Positions 1 to 7,646 of a DNA stretch of 15,407 nucleotides are shown here, one piece after another (the first letter of the stretch is position 1; each line of letters starts with the position of its first letter). Made by a program: the position numbers and the translations under genes. The DNA comes from CAYVZU01 sp964455935 (GTDB lineage: Bacteria > Fibrobacterota > CAYVZU01). The notes under the pieces were generated by a model. It searched no databases. It was not told where the DNA came from and was given only the letters and a program-made list of their open reading frames with translations. The stretch lies in the NCBI GenBank assembly GCA_964455935.1, contig CAYVZU010000095.1, forward strand, positions 1-15,407, written 5' to 3'.

Positions 1-99
1 TCTACCGCGCTGAGGCCGAGACTAAAAGACGCTGATGACCGAAGGCTTACGATCAAGGTGCGCACCCGGCCAACAAAACGTAAAGAAAGGAGTGTGTTT

Positions 100-2931
100 A
101 TGAGGAGTCCACTATTATTCCGGATTGCACCGGAGGCTGTTGTCTTGCTTGTATTCCTTGCCGCAATCTGGACGAAGGCGGTGGGGATGGAATCTTGGGT
201 ACCCGAGAGCATCACTCTGGCCGTTGACGATCCAACGATTGAGCCGTCCATAAAATACGGGTCATTCTTCGAAGCCAGAAACAGCGGCTATCTCAATATT
301 GCCGTTTCCAGCACCATTCCTTGCTCACTGAAAGTCGAATCGGTGCCGGAGATCATTGCAATTTATGTGATTCCCTCCGGCGCGGGACAGACAGAATTGA
401 CCGTCTCCGGGCTCGATCCAAACACCGTCTATTATCTGTATCTGAATGGTTTCGTCTCCGCGGGAACATTCAACTCAGGGACCACAGGTTCATTTGGTAT
501 CTCGGTGGACCTTGCCAAAGAGTCTCAGATTGTGATCCGCCCACGCCCGAGCACAATCAACGTTCCTCCGCAAACAGCCTACGATCTGTCGTTTGGAACC
601 TGGAGCGAGGCAAACCGGACATTCACGCTCTCGCGCGATGTCAATGACGCGATTGTGGTCCGCGACGACAATCTCACCTTGGATGGAAACGGGAAAACGC
701 TATCTGCGCCCGGTTCATGGGGTATCCATATTCCGTATCGCCTGGGTATAACAATTCGCGATCTGAATGTGACGGGATGCGCAACCGGCATGTACTGGTA
801 TATGTCGGGAAAGAGCCGTGTCATCAATTGCACATTCAGCGGGAACCTAACAATGGGTCTATACTTCTACCGCGAATGTGACAGCAATACAATTTCCAAC
901 TGCAAAAGCTTCGATCAGTCCAATGGGCAATACTGGAATACCGGCTATGGCTTCTGGCTTGAAGGAAGCAGCGAGGGAAATACTTTCGAAAACTGTGAAG
1001 CTTATGGAAATGCCAAGGATGGCTTCCTTTTCACGTACCTGGCTAGCGGAAACACAATCAGGAACTGCAAAGCGTATGCGAATGGTCGAAACGGAATAAC
1101 AATTGGCACTTGGATCGGCGGTGGCACCATCACAGGAAACAGACTGGCCAACAACATGGTACACGGAATAGCGCTATCCCGAGGTGTCGACTATGTAGCC
1201 ATAATCGGTAACACAATCGAGGGGAATGCGCAAGGTGGAGTGAATGTGAGTTCCGACTACGGTGGACTCTGCATTGGAGATACAATCGCGCTGAACCGGA
1301 TCGTTGGCAACGGTTACGGCCTTATCCTGCTCGATGCACGAGAGAACCAGATTCATGGCAATCAGATTATACAGAACCAGTACGGCATCTATGTCAATTC
1401 CGGAAATCACCTGGCCGGCAGGAACGCCTTTGTTGACAATGTTCGCCAAACTATTGCGGTGGGAAGCACAACGAAATTTGAGGAGAACTTCTGGAATCAC
1501 CATGCCGTTCCAGATATGGACCTGGATGGATATGTGGATGCCCCAATGATCTTGCCGCCGTATGGCCCCGGCTGGAACACGATTGTGGACAGTCTTCCGT
1601 TGGCGCATCCATACGGCCCGGCGGTCACAAATATTGAAACCGGGATTTCCGTTGTTGGCGAACCAATCACAATTATCGCCCGCCTTCAGGCGCTTTCACC
1701 GAATACCGCGCCAGCGGGTTCCGCGCAATACCGCGTAGATGCCGATAGTATCTGGAGGCCCATGGCCGCCTGTGATGGCGTATTTGACGAACGCCTCGAA
1801 GATGCATGTTCCGAGATCGCCGCCTTCAGCCAGCCGGGTACGCACACCGTTTGTATTCGCGCTTACGACAGCGCGGGATATTTTGGCCTTGACACGTGTA
1901 GTTCGTTTGAGGTACTGGCCTATAAAACCACCGCTCTTGTGATCACAGGTGCAGCCTGCCAGTATTCCGATACGGCAGAGCTTTGGGCCTCGTTGACGTC
2001 CCAGGGGGCTGGCCTGGCGGGCAAGAGCATCTCCTGGACCGTGGGCGGCATCGATGCGGGCACGACGGTCACAGATGCCAATGGCACGACTTGCCTGCGC
2101 TGGAATGCCGTTCTTCCGGCAGACAACTACAATGTGCTCGCCGTCTTTCCCGAAGATCCAGTGGATCATTATTTCGGTTCGGAAGCGGCGGCCAACCTTG
2201 TCGTCTCCGCCGAGAATGCGACTGTGGTTTTCACCGGCGCGCCGATTGTCCCCTATCCCTGTGCATTGGATCTTCGCGCGCATGTCACCCAGGAAAGCGA
2301 CAATTCGGCCGGTGATCTGTTGAAGGCGCAGGTCCTGTTTGTTGTCCGGAAAACCAACAGCGATGGGACAACGAGCGAAGTGGGAGCGTATACGGTTTCG
2401 TGCAATGCCGCGGGTGACGCCGACAGCGTAATTGCCCTGCCGGTGGGGGTCTATAGTATCACAATGACCGTAATGGGCGGCTACTTTGTCTCGGATCCGG
2501 AACTTGTTTTGGTGCCCGTTTATGACCCGGCAGGTGGCTTTGCCACCGGCGGCGGCTATATTGTTGTCACCGATCCCGCCGGTGGTAATCCGGGGAGGGC
2601 GAATTTCGGCTTTGTCGCCAAGTACAAGGATGCTTCCTCGACGGGCAATCTGGAGTTTCAATATAAAGACGGCGATATCGACATGAAGAGCCTATCCATC
2701 GATTGGCTGGTGATCGGCTCCGTGAGCGCGCAATTCCAGGGCACCGCGACCATTCAGGGCCGCAGCGGAATTTTTACCTTCCGGGTGAATTGCACGGACA
2801 ACAAGGCCAACGGCAATCCCGACAAATTCACGATCCTGGTCTGGATGGATGATAACACGCAAGCAGATCCCATTTACAAAGCTCTGAACCAGAGTCTGGC
2901 CGGTGGAAATATACTGGTCAAAACAAAATAG
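100..2931 (+). CDS. Secreted beta-helix surface protein with shared C-terminal module
   Basis: A large (943-residue) exported protein of unknown specific role, probably exposed on the cell surface. ATG 100 is chosen because AAAGGAG ends 7 bases before it and the next residues form a signal peptide (basic start, hydrophobic stretch at about 12-23). The reading frame is also open upstream to base 1, so a longer form cannot be formally excluded. Residues about 180-445 show short, imperfect, Asn- and Gly-rich coils of the N-T-I-x-N-C/G-N type, typical of right-handed parallel beta-helix (NosD/CASH-like) domains. They are followed by an N-F-W-N ... D-x-D-G-Y-V-D segment (about 464-505) like the end of NosD-type helices. 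An Ig-like domain (about 514-606), a second Ig-like domain (from about 607) and a Gly-rich C-terminal domain follow. The last 330 or so residues resemble the end of the next large gene. Such helices often bind or cleave polysaccharides, but no catalytic residues could be assigned. Confidence 0.85.
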   Translation: MRSPLLFRIAPEAVVLLVFLAAIWTKAVGMESWVPESITLAVDDPTIEPSIKYGSFFEARNSGYLNIAVSSTIPCSLKVESVPEIIAIYVIPSGAGQTELTVSGLDPNTVYYLYLNGFVSAGTFNSGTTGSFGISVDLAKESQIVIRPRPSTINVPPQTAYDLSFGTWSEANRTFTLSRDVNDAIVVRDDNLTLDGNGKTLSAPGSWGIHIPYRLGITIRDLNVTGCATGMYWYMSGKSRVINCTFSGNLTMGLYFYRECDSNTISNCKSFDQSNGQYWNTGYGFWLEGSSEGNTFENCEAYGNAKDGFLFTYLASGNTIRNCKAYANGRNGITIGTWIGGGTITGNRLANNMVHGIALSRGVDYVAIIGNTIEGNAQGGVNVSSDYGGLCIGDTIALNRIVGNGYGLILLDARENQIHGNQIIQNQYGIYVNSGNHLAGRNAFVDNVRQTIAVGSTTKFEENFWNHHAVPDMDLDGYVDAPMILPPYGPGWNTIVDSLPLAHPYGPAVTNIETGISVVGEPITIIARLQALSPNTAPAGSAQYRVDADSIWRPMAACDGVFDERLEDACSEIAAFSQPGTHTVCIRAYDSAGYFGLDTCSSFEVLAYKTTALVITGAACQYSDTAELWASLTSQGAGLAGKSISWTVGGIDAGTTVTDANGTTCLRWNAVLPADNYNVLAVFPEDPVDHYFGSEAAANLVVSAENATVVFTGAPIVPYPCALDLRAHVTQESDNSAGDLLKAQVLFVVRKTNSDGTTSEVGAYTVSCNAAGDADSVIALPVGVYSITMTVMGGYFVSDPELVLVPVYDPAGGFATGGGYIVVTDPAGGNPGRANFGFVAKYKDASSTGNLEFQYKDGDIDMKSLSIDWLVIGSVSAQFQGTATIQGRSGIFTFRVNCTDNKANGNPDKFTILVWMDDNTQADPIYKALNQSLAGGNILVKTK
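1918..2931 (+). repeat. Paralogous C-terminal module, copy 1
   Basis: This part of the beta-helix gene encodes about 337 residues that align nearly end to end with the last 326 residues of the downstream LamG/PKD gene (5538-6518). Shared landmarks are Q-Y-S-D near the start, G-A-P-I-(V/I)-x-Y-P in the middle, G-G-F-A-T-G-G-G, R-A-N-F-G-F, L-E-F-Q-Y-K-D-G, S-I-D-W-L-V-I and the terminal G-G-N-I-L-V-K-x-K. Similarity is visible in DNA over the last 400 bases, for example around 2719-2760 against 6307-6348. The final domain resembles, from memory only, a C-terminal module found after Ig-like repeats in other bacteria (sometimes labelled post-COAP-1). Confidence 0.85.
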
Positions 2932-3416
2932 AGTCCTTTGGGAAAGGGCGGGGTCACATTCGGCCCCACCCCTCCTTGAGGCTGCGCAGCGCCTTTCCAT
3001 TTGGAATCAGAATCGTGTACTAAAAAGCAAGATTCGATTTCTTTGACGTCTCCAGCAAAATAGAAAACTAGTATTTGCGGGATTGGAAAGGGTCCATAAA
3101 GGCTCCCGAAGGGGCATTTTCTAGGATGTCCCCAATTTCCTGGTTCTGTATAATAGCTCTGTGATCCAGTTTCGGGCAATTTCTCTTGCAAGAATAAATT
3201 TATTTTTTTGGCGTCTGGTGGCATGGGAATTGCGGGAGTAGGCGGACTCCACACCAATTATAGGGAGAAATAGCGGGCCTTGGAAGGACAATGGTAGGAA
3301 CCGAAAGTCACCATTTTCATTTTTGAAGATTTCCATAATTCATAGTGACGAAAATGAGAACAAATTAACTGAAATCCGATTCCAAGGACTACCAACCAAA
3401 AACACAAGGAGCGTGT
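2932..3416. other. 485-base intergenic gap without a convincing gene
   Basis: No open frame here has a credible start, ribosome site and protein-like composition. The stretch is AT-richer than the flanking genes. It holds the weak hairpin described above, a small hairpin GCTCC/GGGGC at 3102-3115 followed by ATTTTCT, a perfect palindrome TCTTGCAAGA at 3184-3193, a second one AATAAATTTATT at 3193-3204 followed by a T-run, and a GGAGT/ACTCC hairpin at 3235-3250. A TATAAT at 3149-3154 lacks a good -35 at 17 bases. The promoter of the downstream gene probably lies in this gap, but I could not place it. Confidence 0.5.
2946..2971 (+). terminator. Weak hairpin after the beta-helix gene
   Basis: GGGCGGGG (2946-2953) can pair with CCCCACCC (2964-2971), with one C/A mismatch and a 10-base loop, 15 bases after the stop codon. 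No T-run follows, so this would be a poor intrinsic terminator. It may only stabilise the 3' end of the transcript. Confidence 0.35.
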
Positions 3417-6400
3417 GTGCGGCACCTGTTTGCTAAGTTCAAATTCATTTGTCTTATTTGCCTTGGCCTGTTTTCTGCCGTGTTGGCCGCCTTAGGCGGG
3501 GACACATTGGGTAATATCACCAATGAAGGGAATTGGAAAGCTCAAGAACCTGTCCGCATATCAAAGATGGTTGCTTCGACTATGGCGCCACCGATAGCCT
3601 CGGGCATGGGCGTGCCCATCGCAGCGTGGAGCTTCGACTCGATTGGAACCAACAATGATATCCTTTCAAATATTTTTGATCACGCCGGGCATGGTGTTGA
3701 CGCGCAATGTGATCCCTCAAACGGCCTAATTATAGCGGATGGAAATATCTTTGTTGGCGATGCGGCTGTGGGCATGGGGAAAGCCATTACGTGTTCTCCC
3801 GGCCAGTTTGATATTCAGGTGCCCACCTCAACACAGGCATTTCCTGCCTCGGACGCTTCATTTTCGATTGAAGCGTGGGTGAAACTTGATGATGGAGGGA
3901 TGTGGAGCGATAGAAAAATAATGTCGAACCTGGACATGGATAGCCCGCAAGGTGATTGCGGTTTTGATTTCAAAATTAGACCGGACGATAGGGTTGATTT
4001 TGTTTTAAGGCGTTCGGATGGGCCATGGTTAGAATGTTTGTCCGAAACGCCTTTGACCTACGGGGTTTGGTACCACGTTGCCGGAACCTATAACGATGGC
4101 AAACTTTGTACTTACGTGAATGGCCAGCTTGCGGGAAGCTTGGTTATCCCCGAATATATTGTTAAGGGCTGGACCGCTCCCAGCTATAGCGCAGCCAGGA
4201 TTGGCCTGGAGTATCGTTATTGGGGGTGGACGCAATCCTGGTTCAACGGAGCCATTGATGAGCTGTCGCTGTTCAGTTATGCCATGACTCCAAACGAGGT
4301 GCTTGCGCGTTACAACAATTTCATCGGCAATTTCCCGCCAGTCGTGGATGCGGGAACGGACCTTTCCGTGGAAGCCGGATCCACTGTGCAGCTCGATGGC
4401 GGTGCCTACGATGCCGATCATGAACCACTTGCTTACTCTTGGACACAGACCTCGGGACCCGCTGTGACTTTGTCCAATACGAGCATCCATAATCCTGCAT
4501 TCACCGCTCCCGTCGTATATGTGAATACGGTTTTGGGTTTTACACTAGAGGTGAGCGATGGCGCTCACACTGTCTCCGATAACGTCAATGTGACTGTTCT
4601 TGCCGCCCCAAACCAACCGCCAGTTGCCGATGCCGGACCCGATCAGAACGTGGCCGCAACACCTTGCGAGGCACAAGTTACACTGGATGGGTCCGGGTCT
4701 ACTCCGCAAAACCAGCTGGCTTCTTATACCTGGACCGGTCCTTTTGGCACGGCCTCGGGCCCTAGCCAGGCGGTGACCCTGCCTGTTGGCGTGCATACAA
4801 TCACACTTACCGTCGAGGATGCGCTGGGAACAACGTCGACGGACAATGTAACCATCAGGGTTTACGATGGAACTCCGCCCATTCCCAGGGCCGAGGAATT
4901 GGCTCCGGTTACGGGGCAATGCTTTGTGGAAATAAATAGCAGGCCAACAGCTATAGATGCATGTTCCGAAGTTATTATCGAGGGTACAACCGCGGACCCA
5001 TTATCCTACCTGGTCCAAGGGACCTATTATGTCCTTTGGACATTCATGGATGCCGCAGGGAATAGGGTGGAGCGGAGTCAGCAGATCATCGTTGACGATG
5101 CGACCCCGCCGGAAGTGCCGACGCTCCTCCCGGCGTTCGGGGAGTGCTCCGTTACATTGATCGCGCCCACGACCACGGACAATTGCGCTGGTGAAATTAT
5201 CGGTACAACTTCCGACCCGCTGGTGTATTCTGTCCAAGGCTCTCACACAGTCCATTGGACGTTCGATGACGGCCATGGTAATTCCTTCATGCAGGACCAA
5301 ACAGTGATTGTGGATGATATAACAGATCCCGCGAAGCCTGTCCTGCCCGAAATTATCGGCATTGGTTCCGTAACGTTGACGGCGCCCACCACAACCGACA
5401 ACTGCAAAGGAAGCGTTATCGGAACCACAACGGATCCTTTGACGTATTCCATCAAAGGCTTGCACACGGTTACGTGGACCTTCGACGATGGCAATGGGAA
5501 TTCAGTCTTGCAGACTCAGGCTGTGAAGGTCTACGAGAATCCAATTCTCACGGTGCAGGCTGATCCAGTCCAGTATTCCGATATCGCGCAGTTGAAGGCA
5601 ACACTCAAATCAGTCAATGGCACCCCTCTTAATGGCGTCATTTCCTGGAGCATTAACGGCAGCAGTGTAGGAACCTCGAATGCTTTGAACGGCGAAGCCA
5701 TGCTGCAATGGACTGCGAACGGCATCGGTTCATTTGAAGTGGTCGCGGCCTTTGCGGGCGACCCCGAGAATTATTATGGGGCCGCCGCCGGATCGGCCTT
5801 GCTTGGGGTGGGGGCCGAGGATGCGGCCGTAGCCTACAAGGGTGCACCCATTATTGCCTATCCCAACAAACTGGTATTGTGGGCTCAGGTTACCCAAACG
5901 GATAATCTGCCGGGCGATATTACAAAAGCTCGGGTCGAGTTCGTTGTAACAAACGGCAGCGGAAATTCCACGTCCTACTCGGGAACCTGCAATTCGAACG
6001 GTGAGGTGCTCATTGAGCTGGGCTCATCGGTTGGTGTTTATTCCATCAGCTATCGCGTGATTGGGGGCTATTTCGAATCCTCACCGGAAATGACCATCGT
6101 GCCCGTTTATGATCCCAAAGGAGGCTTTGCCACGGGCGGCGGGTTCATCAATGTCACCGATCCGGCCGATGGTGATCTGGGCCGGGCCAATTTCGGTTTC
6201 AACGCCCGGTATGAAAAAGGGAGTTCGACGGGCCACCTGGAGTTCCAATACAAAGACGGTAGTCTCGACCTAAAAAGCACGTCCATCGATTGGCTGGTCA
6301 TCAGCTCCGTGAGCGCGCAGTTCCAGGGCACGGCCACGATCCAGGGCTGGCAGGGCACGTACATCTTCCGCGTGAACTGCACGGACAACCAGGCCAGCGG

Positions 6401-6518
6401 CAGCCCGGACAAGTTTACGATCTCGGTCTGGGCAGGAAACGATACTGAGGCAGACCCGATTTATAAGGCTCAAAACCAGAACCTTGGCGGGGGCAACATC
6501 CTGGTCAAGAACAAGTAG
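3417..6518 (+). CDS. Secreted LamG/PKD/HYR-repeat surface protein
   Basis: A 1033-residue exported multidomain protein, probably an adhesin or carbohydrate-binding surface protein; the ligand is unknown. The start is GTG 3417, five bases after AAGGAG, and it is followed by a clear signal peptide (hydrophobic residues about 8-25). A LamG/concanavalin-like jelly roll spans about residues 70-300, recognisable by S-I-E-A-W-V, the W-Y-H-V-A-G-T-Y motif and F-N-G-A-I-D-E-L. Two PKD-type domains follow (about 305-395 and 400-483, each with V-x-A-G-x-D and a W-T core). Next come three HYR-like repeats (486-561, 562-634, 635-707), an Ig-like domain, and the C-terminal module shared with the upstream beta-helix gene. 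There is no visible LPXTG, PEP-CTERM or other sorting tail, so the shared C-terminal module is the best candidate for surface attachment. A strong terminator follows 26 bases after the stop. Confidence 0.87.
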   Translation: MRHLFAKFKFICLICLGLFSAVLAALGGDTLGNITNEGNWKAQEPVRISKMVASTMAPPIASGMGVPIAAWSFDSIGTNNDILSNIFDHAGHGVDAQCDPSNGLIIADGNIFVGDAAVGMGKAITCSPGQFDIQVPTSTQAFPASDASFSIEAWVKLDDGGMWSDRKIMSNLDMDSPQGDCGFDFKIRPDDRVDFVLRRSDGPWLECLSETPLTYGVWYHVAGTYNDGKLCTYVNGQLAGSLVIPEYIVKGWTAPSYSAARIGLEYRYWGWTQSWFNGAIDELSLFSYAMTPNEVLARYNNFIGNFPPVVDAGTDLSVEAGSTVQLDGGAYDADHEPLAYSWTQTSGPAVTLSNTSIHNPAFTAPVVYVNTVLGFTLEVSDGAHTVSDNVNVTVLAAPNQPPVADAGPDQNVAATPCEAQVTLDGSGSTPQNQLASYTWTGPFGTASGPSQAVTLPVGVHTITLTVEDALGTTSTDNVTIRVYDGTPPIPRAEELAPVTGQCFVEINSRPTAIDACSEVIIEGTTADPLSYLVQGTYYVLWTFMDAAGNRVERSQQIIVDDATPPEVPTLLPAFGECSVTLIAPTTTDNCAGEIIGTTSDPLVYSVQGSHTVHWTFDDGHGNSFMQDQTVIVDDITDPAKPVLPEIIGIGSVTLTAPTTTDNCKGSVIGTTTDPLTYSIKGLHTVTWTFDDGNGNSVLQTQAVKVYENPILTVQADPVQYSDIAQLKATLKSVNGTPLNGVISWSINGSSVGTSNALNGEAMLQWTANGIGSFEVVAAFAGDPENYYGAAAGSALLGVGAEDAAVAYKGAPIIAYPNKLVLWAQVTQTDNLPGDITKARVEFVVTNGSGNSTSYSGTCNSNGEVLIELGSSVGVYSISYRVIGGYFESSPEMTIVPVYDPKGGFATGGGFINVTDPADGDLGRANFGFNARYEKGSSTGHLEFQYKDGSLDLKSTSIDWLVISSVSAQFQGTATIQGWQGTYIFRVNCTDNQASGSPDKFTISVWAGNDTEADPIYKAQNQNLGGGNILVKNK
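4872..5537 (+). repeat. Three in-frame HYR-like protein repeats
   Basis: Three consecutive copies lie within the LamG/PKD gene: residues 486-561 (76 residues), 562-634 (73) and 635-707 (73). Copies 2 and 3 are very close, sharing A-P-T-T-T-D-N-C, I-G-T-T-x-D-P-L and W-T-F-D-D-G-x-G-N-S. Copy 1 is clearly more divergent but keeps T-x-D-P-L-x-Y and W-T-F-x-D-x-x-G-N. Each copy keeps one Cys pair position (G-x-C/D-x-C) except copy 3, which has lost the first Cys (G-I-G). HYR-type repeats are extracellular beta-sandwiches linked to adhesion. Confidence 0.8.
5538..6518 (+). repeat. Paralogous C-terminal module, copy 2
   Basis: This is the counterpart of 1918-2931. The N-terminal portions of the two host genes are unrelated in fold (LamG/PKD here, beta-helix upstream), while this end is conserved. 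That pattern means domain shuffling onto a common C-terminal part, or gene duplication followed by replacement of the front half. Protein identity increases towards the C-terminus. Confidence 0.85.
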
Positions 6519-6534
6519 CAAAGCGATATCTGGC

Positions 6535-6584
6535 GAAAAAAGAGAAGGCCCATGCGGGAAACTCCTGCGTGGGCTTTCTTTTTC
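6535..6584. terminator. Bidirectional intrinsic terminator between convergent genes
   Basis: A 14-base stem (6545-6558 with 6564-6577, including a few G-T wobbles) encloses the loop AAACT. On the + strand it is followed by CTTTTT (6578-6583). On the - strand the same hairpin is followed by the complement of AAAAAAGAG (6536-6544), which also gives a U-run. It can therefore end transcription of the LamG/PKD gene from the left and of the minus-strand STAS gene from the right. Confidence 0.88.
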
Positions 6585-6634
6585 GAGGCAGAAGTTGGAT
6601 TGGGGTTGGGACTGCACAGGCGCTGGCCTGGGAT

Positions 6635-7024
6635 TCACTTTCCGGCGGTCTGGAGTTCTTTGATGGCTTTTTCCAAATTGGGGAACAGCGGGCCAAAAAT
6701 CTTATCCAGGTTCTGGTCGGCAAAGACGGTCTCCAGCATCTCGCTGGGATTGGCGATCCGTATAGAGGAGACTCCCAACTGGGTGAAATCCTTCTTGAAC
6801 CGGACGATGGTGCCCAGGGTCAAGCTTTCAATATGCGCTGTCTGCTCCAGGTCGAGTACAATCGTGTCGACGCCCTGGCTGCGATGCTTGCGGATGAGCG
6901 GAGCCACGCCGTTCTCGAAACCGTGCTTATGCCGATTGTAATCGAGCTTGGAGTAGCGCAAGACCAGCACATTGCCGTAGGCCTGGGCGTCTTGCGATGT
7001 GTAAAGGCTTGCCGCTTCTTCCAT
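6635..7024 (-). CDS. STAS-domain protein with altered phospho-site motif
   Basis: A 129-residue protein whose second half matches the STAS fold used by anti-sigma-factor antagonists. It has a hydrophobic strand V-D-T-I-V-L-D-L (about 52-59), a loop/helix E-S-L-T-L-G-T-I-V (66-74), a strand S-S-I-R-I-A-N-P (86-93) and an F-P-N-L-E-K-A-I helix (114-121). In canonical SpoIIAA-like proteins the loop reads D-S-x-G with a phosphorylatable Ser. Here it reads E66-S67-L-T-L-G, so Ser is kept but the Asp is Glu and the spacing to Gly differs. The first 45 residues are less typical. The start ATG has no clear Shine-Dalgarno site. It is divergent from the second STAS gene and convergent with the large surface gene. 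It may be a signalling or scaffold STAS protein rather than a true phospho-switch. Confidence 0.72.
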   Translation of the reverse strand: MEEAASLYTSQDAQAYGNVLVLRYSKLDYNRHKHGFENGVAPLIRKHRSQGVDTIVLDLEQTAHIESLTLGTIVRFKKDFTQLGVSSIRIANPSEMLETVFADQNLDKIFGPLFPNLEKAIKELQTAGK

Positions 7025-7077
7025 GTTGGCTAAACTATTCTATTTGTCCGGGCCGGAGCAAGCGGAGAGAATAACTT

Positions 7078-7089
7078 GAATTCGAATTC
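7078..7089. promoter_or_regulatory. 12-base palindrome between divergent STAS genes
   Basis: GAATTCGAATTC is a perfect palindrome in the 129-base divergent spacer, 53 bases upstream of the minus-strand start and 64 bases upstream of the plus-strand start. Ten of its bases (GAATTCGAAT) recur inside a second 12-base palindrome at 8213-8224 before the M23 gene. Both could be operator sites for one dimeric regulator. This rests on sequence symmetry only. Confidence 0.35.
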
Positions 7090-7153
7090 CTAATTAAGCT
7101 AACTTTTGAGTTGGGTTCATTGATCTTACTATTCAGGAAATCGGGTACTCAAT

Positions 7154-7495
7154 ATGGAATTGGCAATTCGCGATAGGGGCGGCCGCAAAGTCGTCGATAT
7201 TATCGGCAAAATCGACCGTCTCAAAGACTCCATTACCCTCAAGTCGCTTCTCATTACCTTGGTTGAGGAAGGCACACGCAGAGTGGGCTTGAACCTTTCA
7301 CAGGTTACCTATCTCGATAGCGGCGCGCTGAACGTGTTTGTGTTCGGCAGCAACGCGCTCAAGAAAGAGGGCGGCGAGATCTGCCTTATTGAGCCCAACG
7401 AGTATGTTTTGGACGTGCTTGAAGTCGTTGGCCTGGCCAAGATGATTCCCGTATTTCCCACCGAAACGGAATTCGAGAGCCAGCCCGAAAAATAG
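7154..7495 (+). CDS. STAS-domain anti-sigma-factor antagonist
   Basis: A 113-residue single-domain STAS protein of the SpoIIAA/RsbV type. In partner-switching systems such proteins bind an anti-sigma kinase when unphosphorylated and release the sigma factor; phosphorylation of a conserved Ser blocks binding. The expected elements are in order: an N-terminal strand pair (residues 3-19) with D-I-I-G-K-I-D, the strand R-V-G-L-N-L-S-Q-V (43-51), the phospho-site loop Y-L-D-S-G-A-L (53-59) with Ser56, and the strand E-I-C-L-I-E-P (about 75-81) followed by V-L-E-V-V-G-L helix residues. AGGAAA (7135-7140) lies 13 bases before ATG, a long spacing. No cognate kinase or PP2C phosphatase is encoded in the window, so the partners must be elsewhere. 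Confidence 0.88.
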   Translation: MELAIRDRGGRKVVDIIGKIDRLKDSITLKSLLITLVEEGTRRVGLNLSQVTYLDSGALNVFVFGSNALKKEGGEICLIEPNEYVLDVLEVVGLAKMIPVFPTETEFESQPEK

Positions 7496-7622
7496 GCCCG
7501 TCTTGGTCCGTATGGGACGCAGCACTTCCACAAGGGCTCGGCCGCCCCTCCGGCTTCTTCCCATTCTTGGAGAAAGCTCAATTTTCCCGATTCACTCCAA
7601 AGTTATCTGGCACGCCGCCAAA

Positions 7623-7635
7623 CCTGCAAACAGGA
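7623..7635 (+). promoter_or_regulatory. CCTG/CAGG hairpin carrying the cvpA ribosome site
   Basis: CCTG (7623-7626) and CAGG (7631-7634) form a short stem with loop CAAA. The right arm plus the next A gives AGGA, the likeliest ribosome-binding bases, 11 bases before ATG 7647. The same arrangement with longer arms occurs before the M23 gene at 8281-8296. A four-pair stem is weak on its own. Confidence 0.3.
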
Positions 7636-7646
7636 TCGCTTAGGCC

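Noticed and set aside
1..57. Possible tail of an upstream gene (for example a short frame ending at the TGA at 33-35) or an N-terminal extension of the beta-helix gene.
   Set aside because: Too short to recognise any protein; the frame in register with the beta-helix gene is open, but the ribosome site and signal peptide at ATG 100 explain the start better.
1696..2661. A 321-codon open frame on the minus strand inside the beta-helix gene.
   Set aside because: It lies wholly antisense to a well-supported gene, is rich in Arg, Gly and Ile without domain features, and has no plausible start context.
3149..3154. Perfect TATAAT in the 485-base gap as a promoter for the LamG/PKD gene.
   Set aside because: The hexamer 17 bases upstream (ATGTCC) is not a -35 box, the TG is one base out of place for an extended -10, and the gene starts 260 bases downstream.
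3121..3336. A 71-codon minus-strand frame in the gap between the two surface genes, ending in a segment that could resemble a relic coding sequence.
   Set aside because: No ribosome site, no recognised family and a very AT-rich context; insufficient to call a gene or pseudogene.
7106..7132. TTGAGT and TACTAT as a promoter for the plus-strand STAS gene.
   Set aside because: The spacer is only 15 bases and the predicted transcript start would fall at or after the only ribosome-site-like bases.
7496..7646. A GC-rich stretch after the plus-strand STAS gene considered as a terminator.
   Set aside because: No stem followed by a T-run could be found, so read-through into cvpA remains possible.
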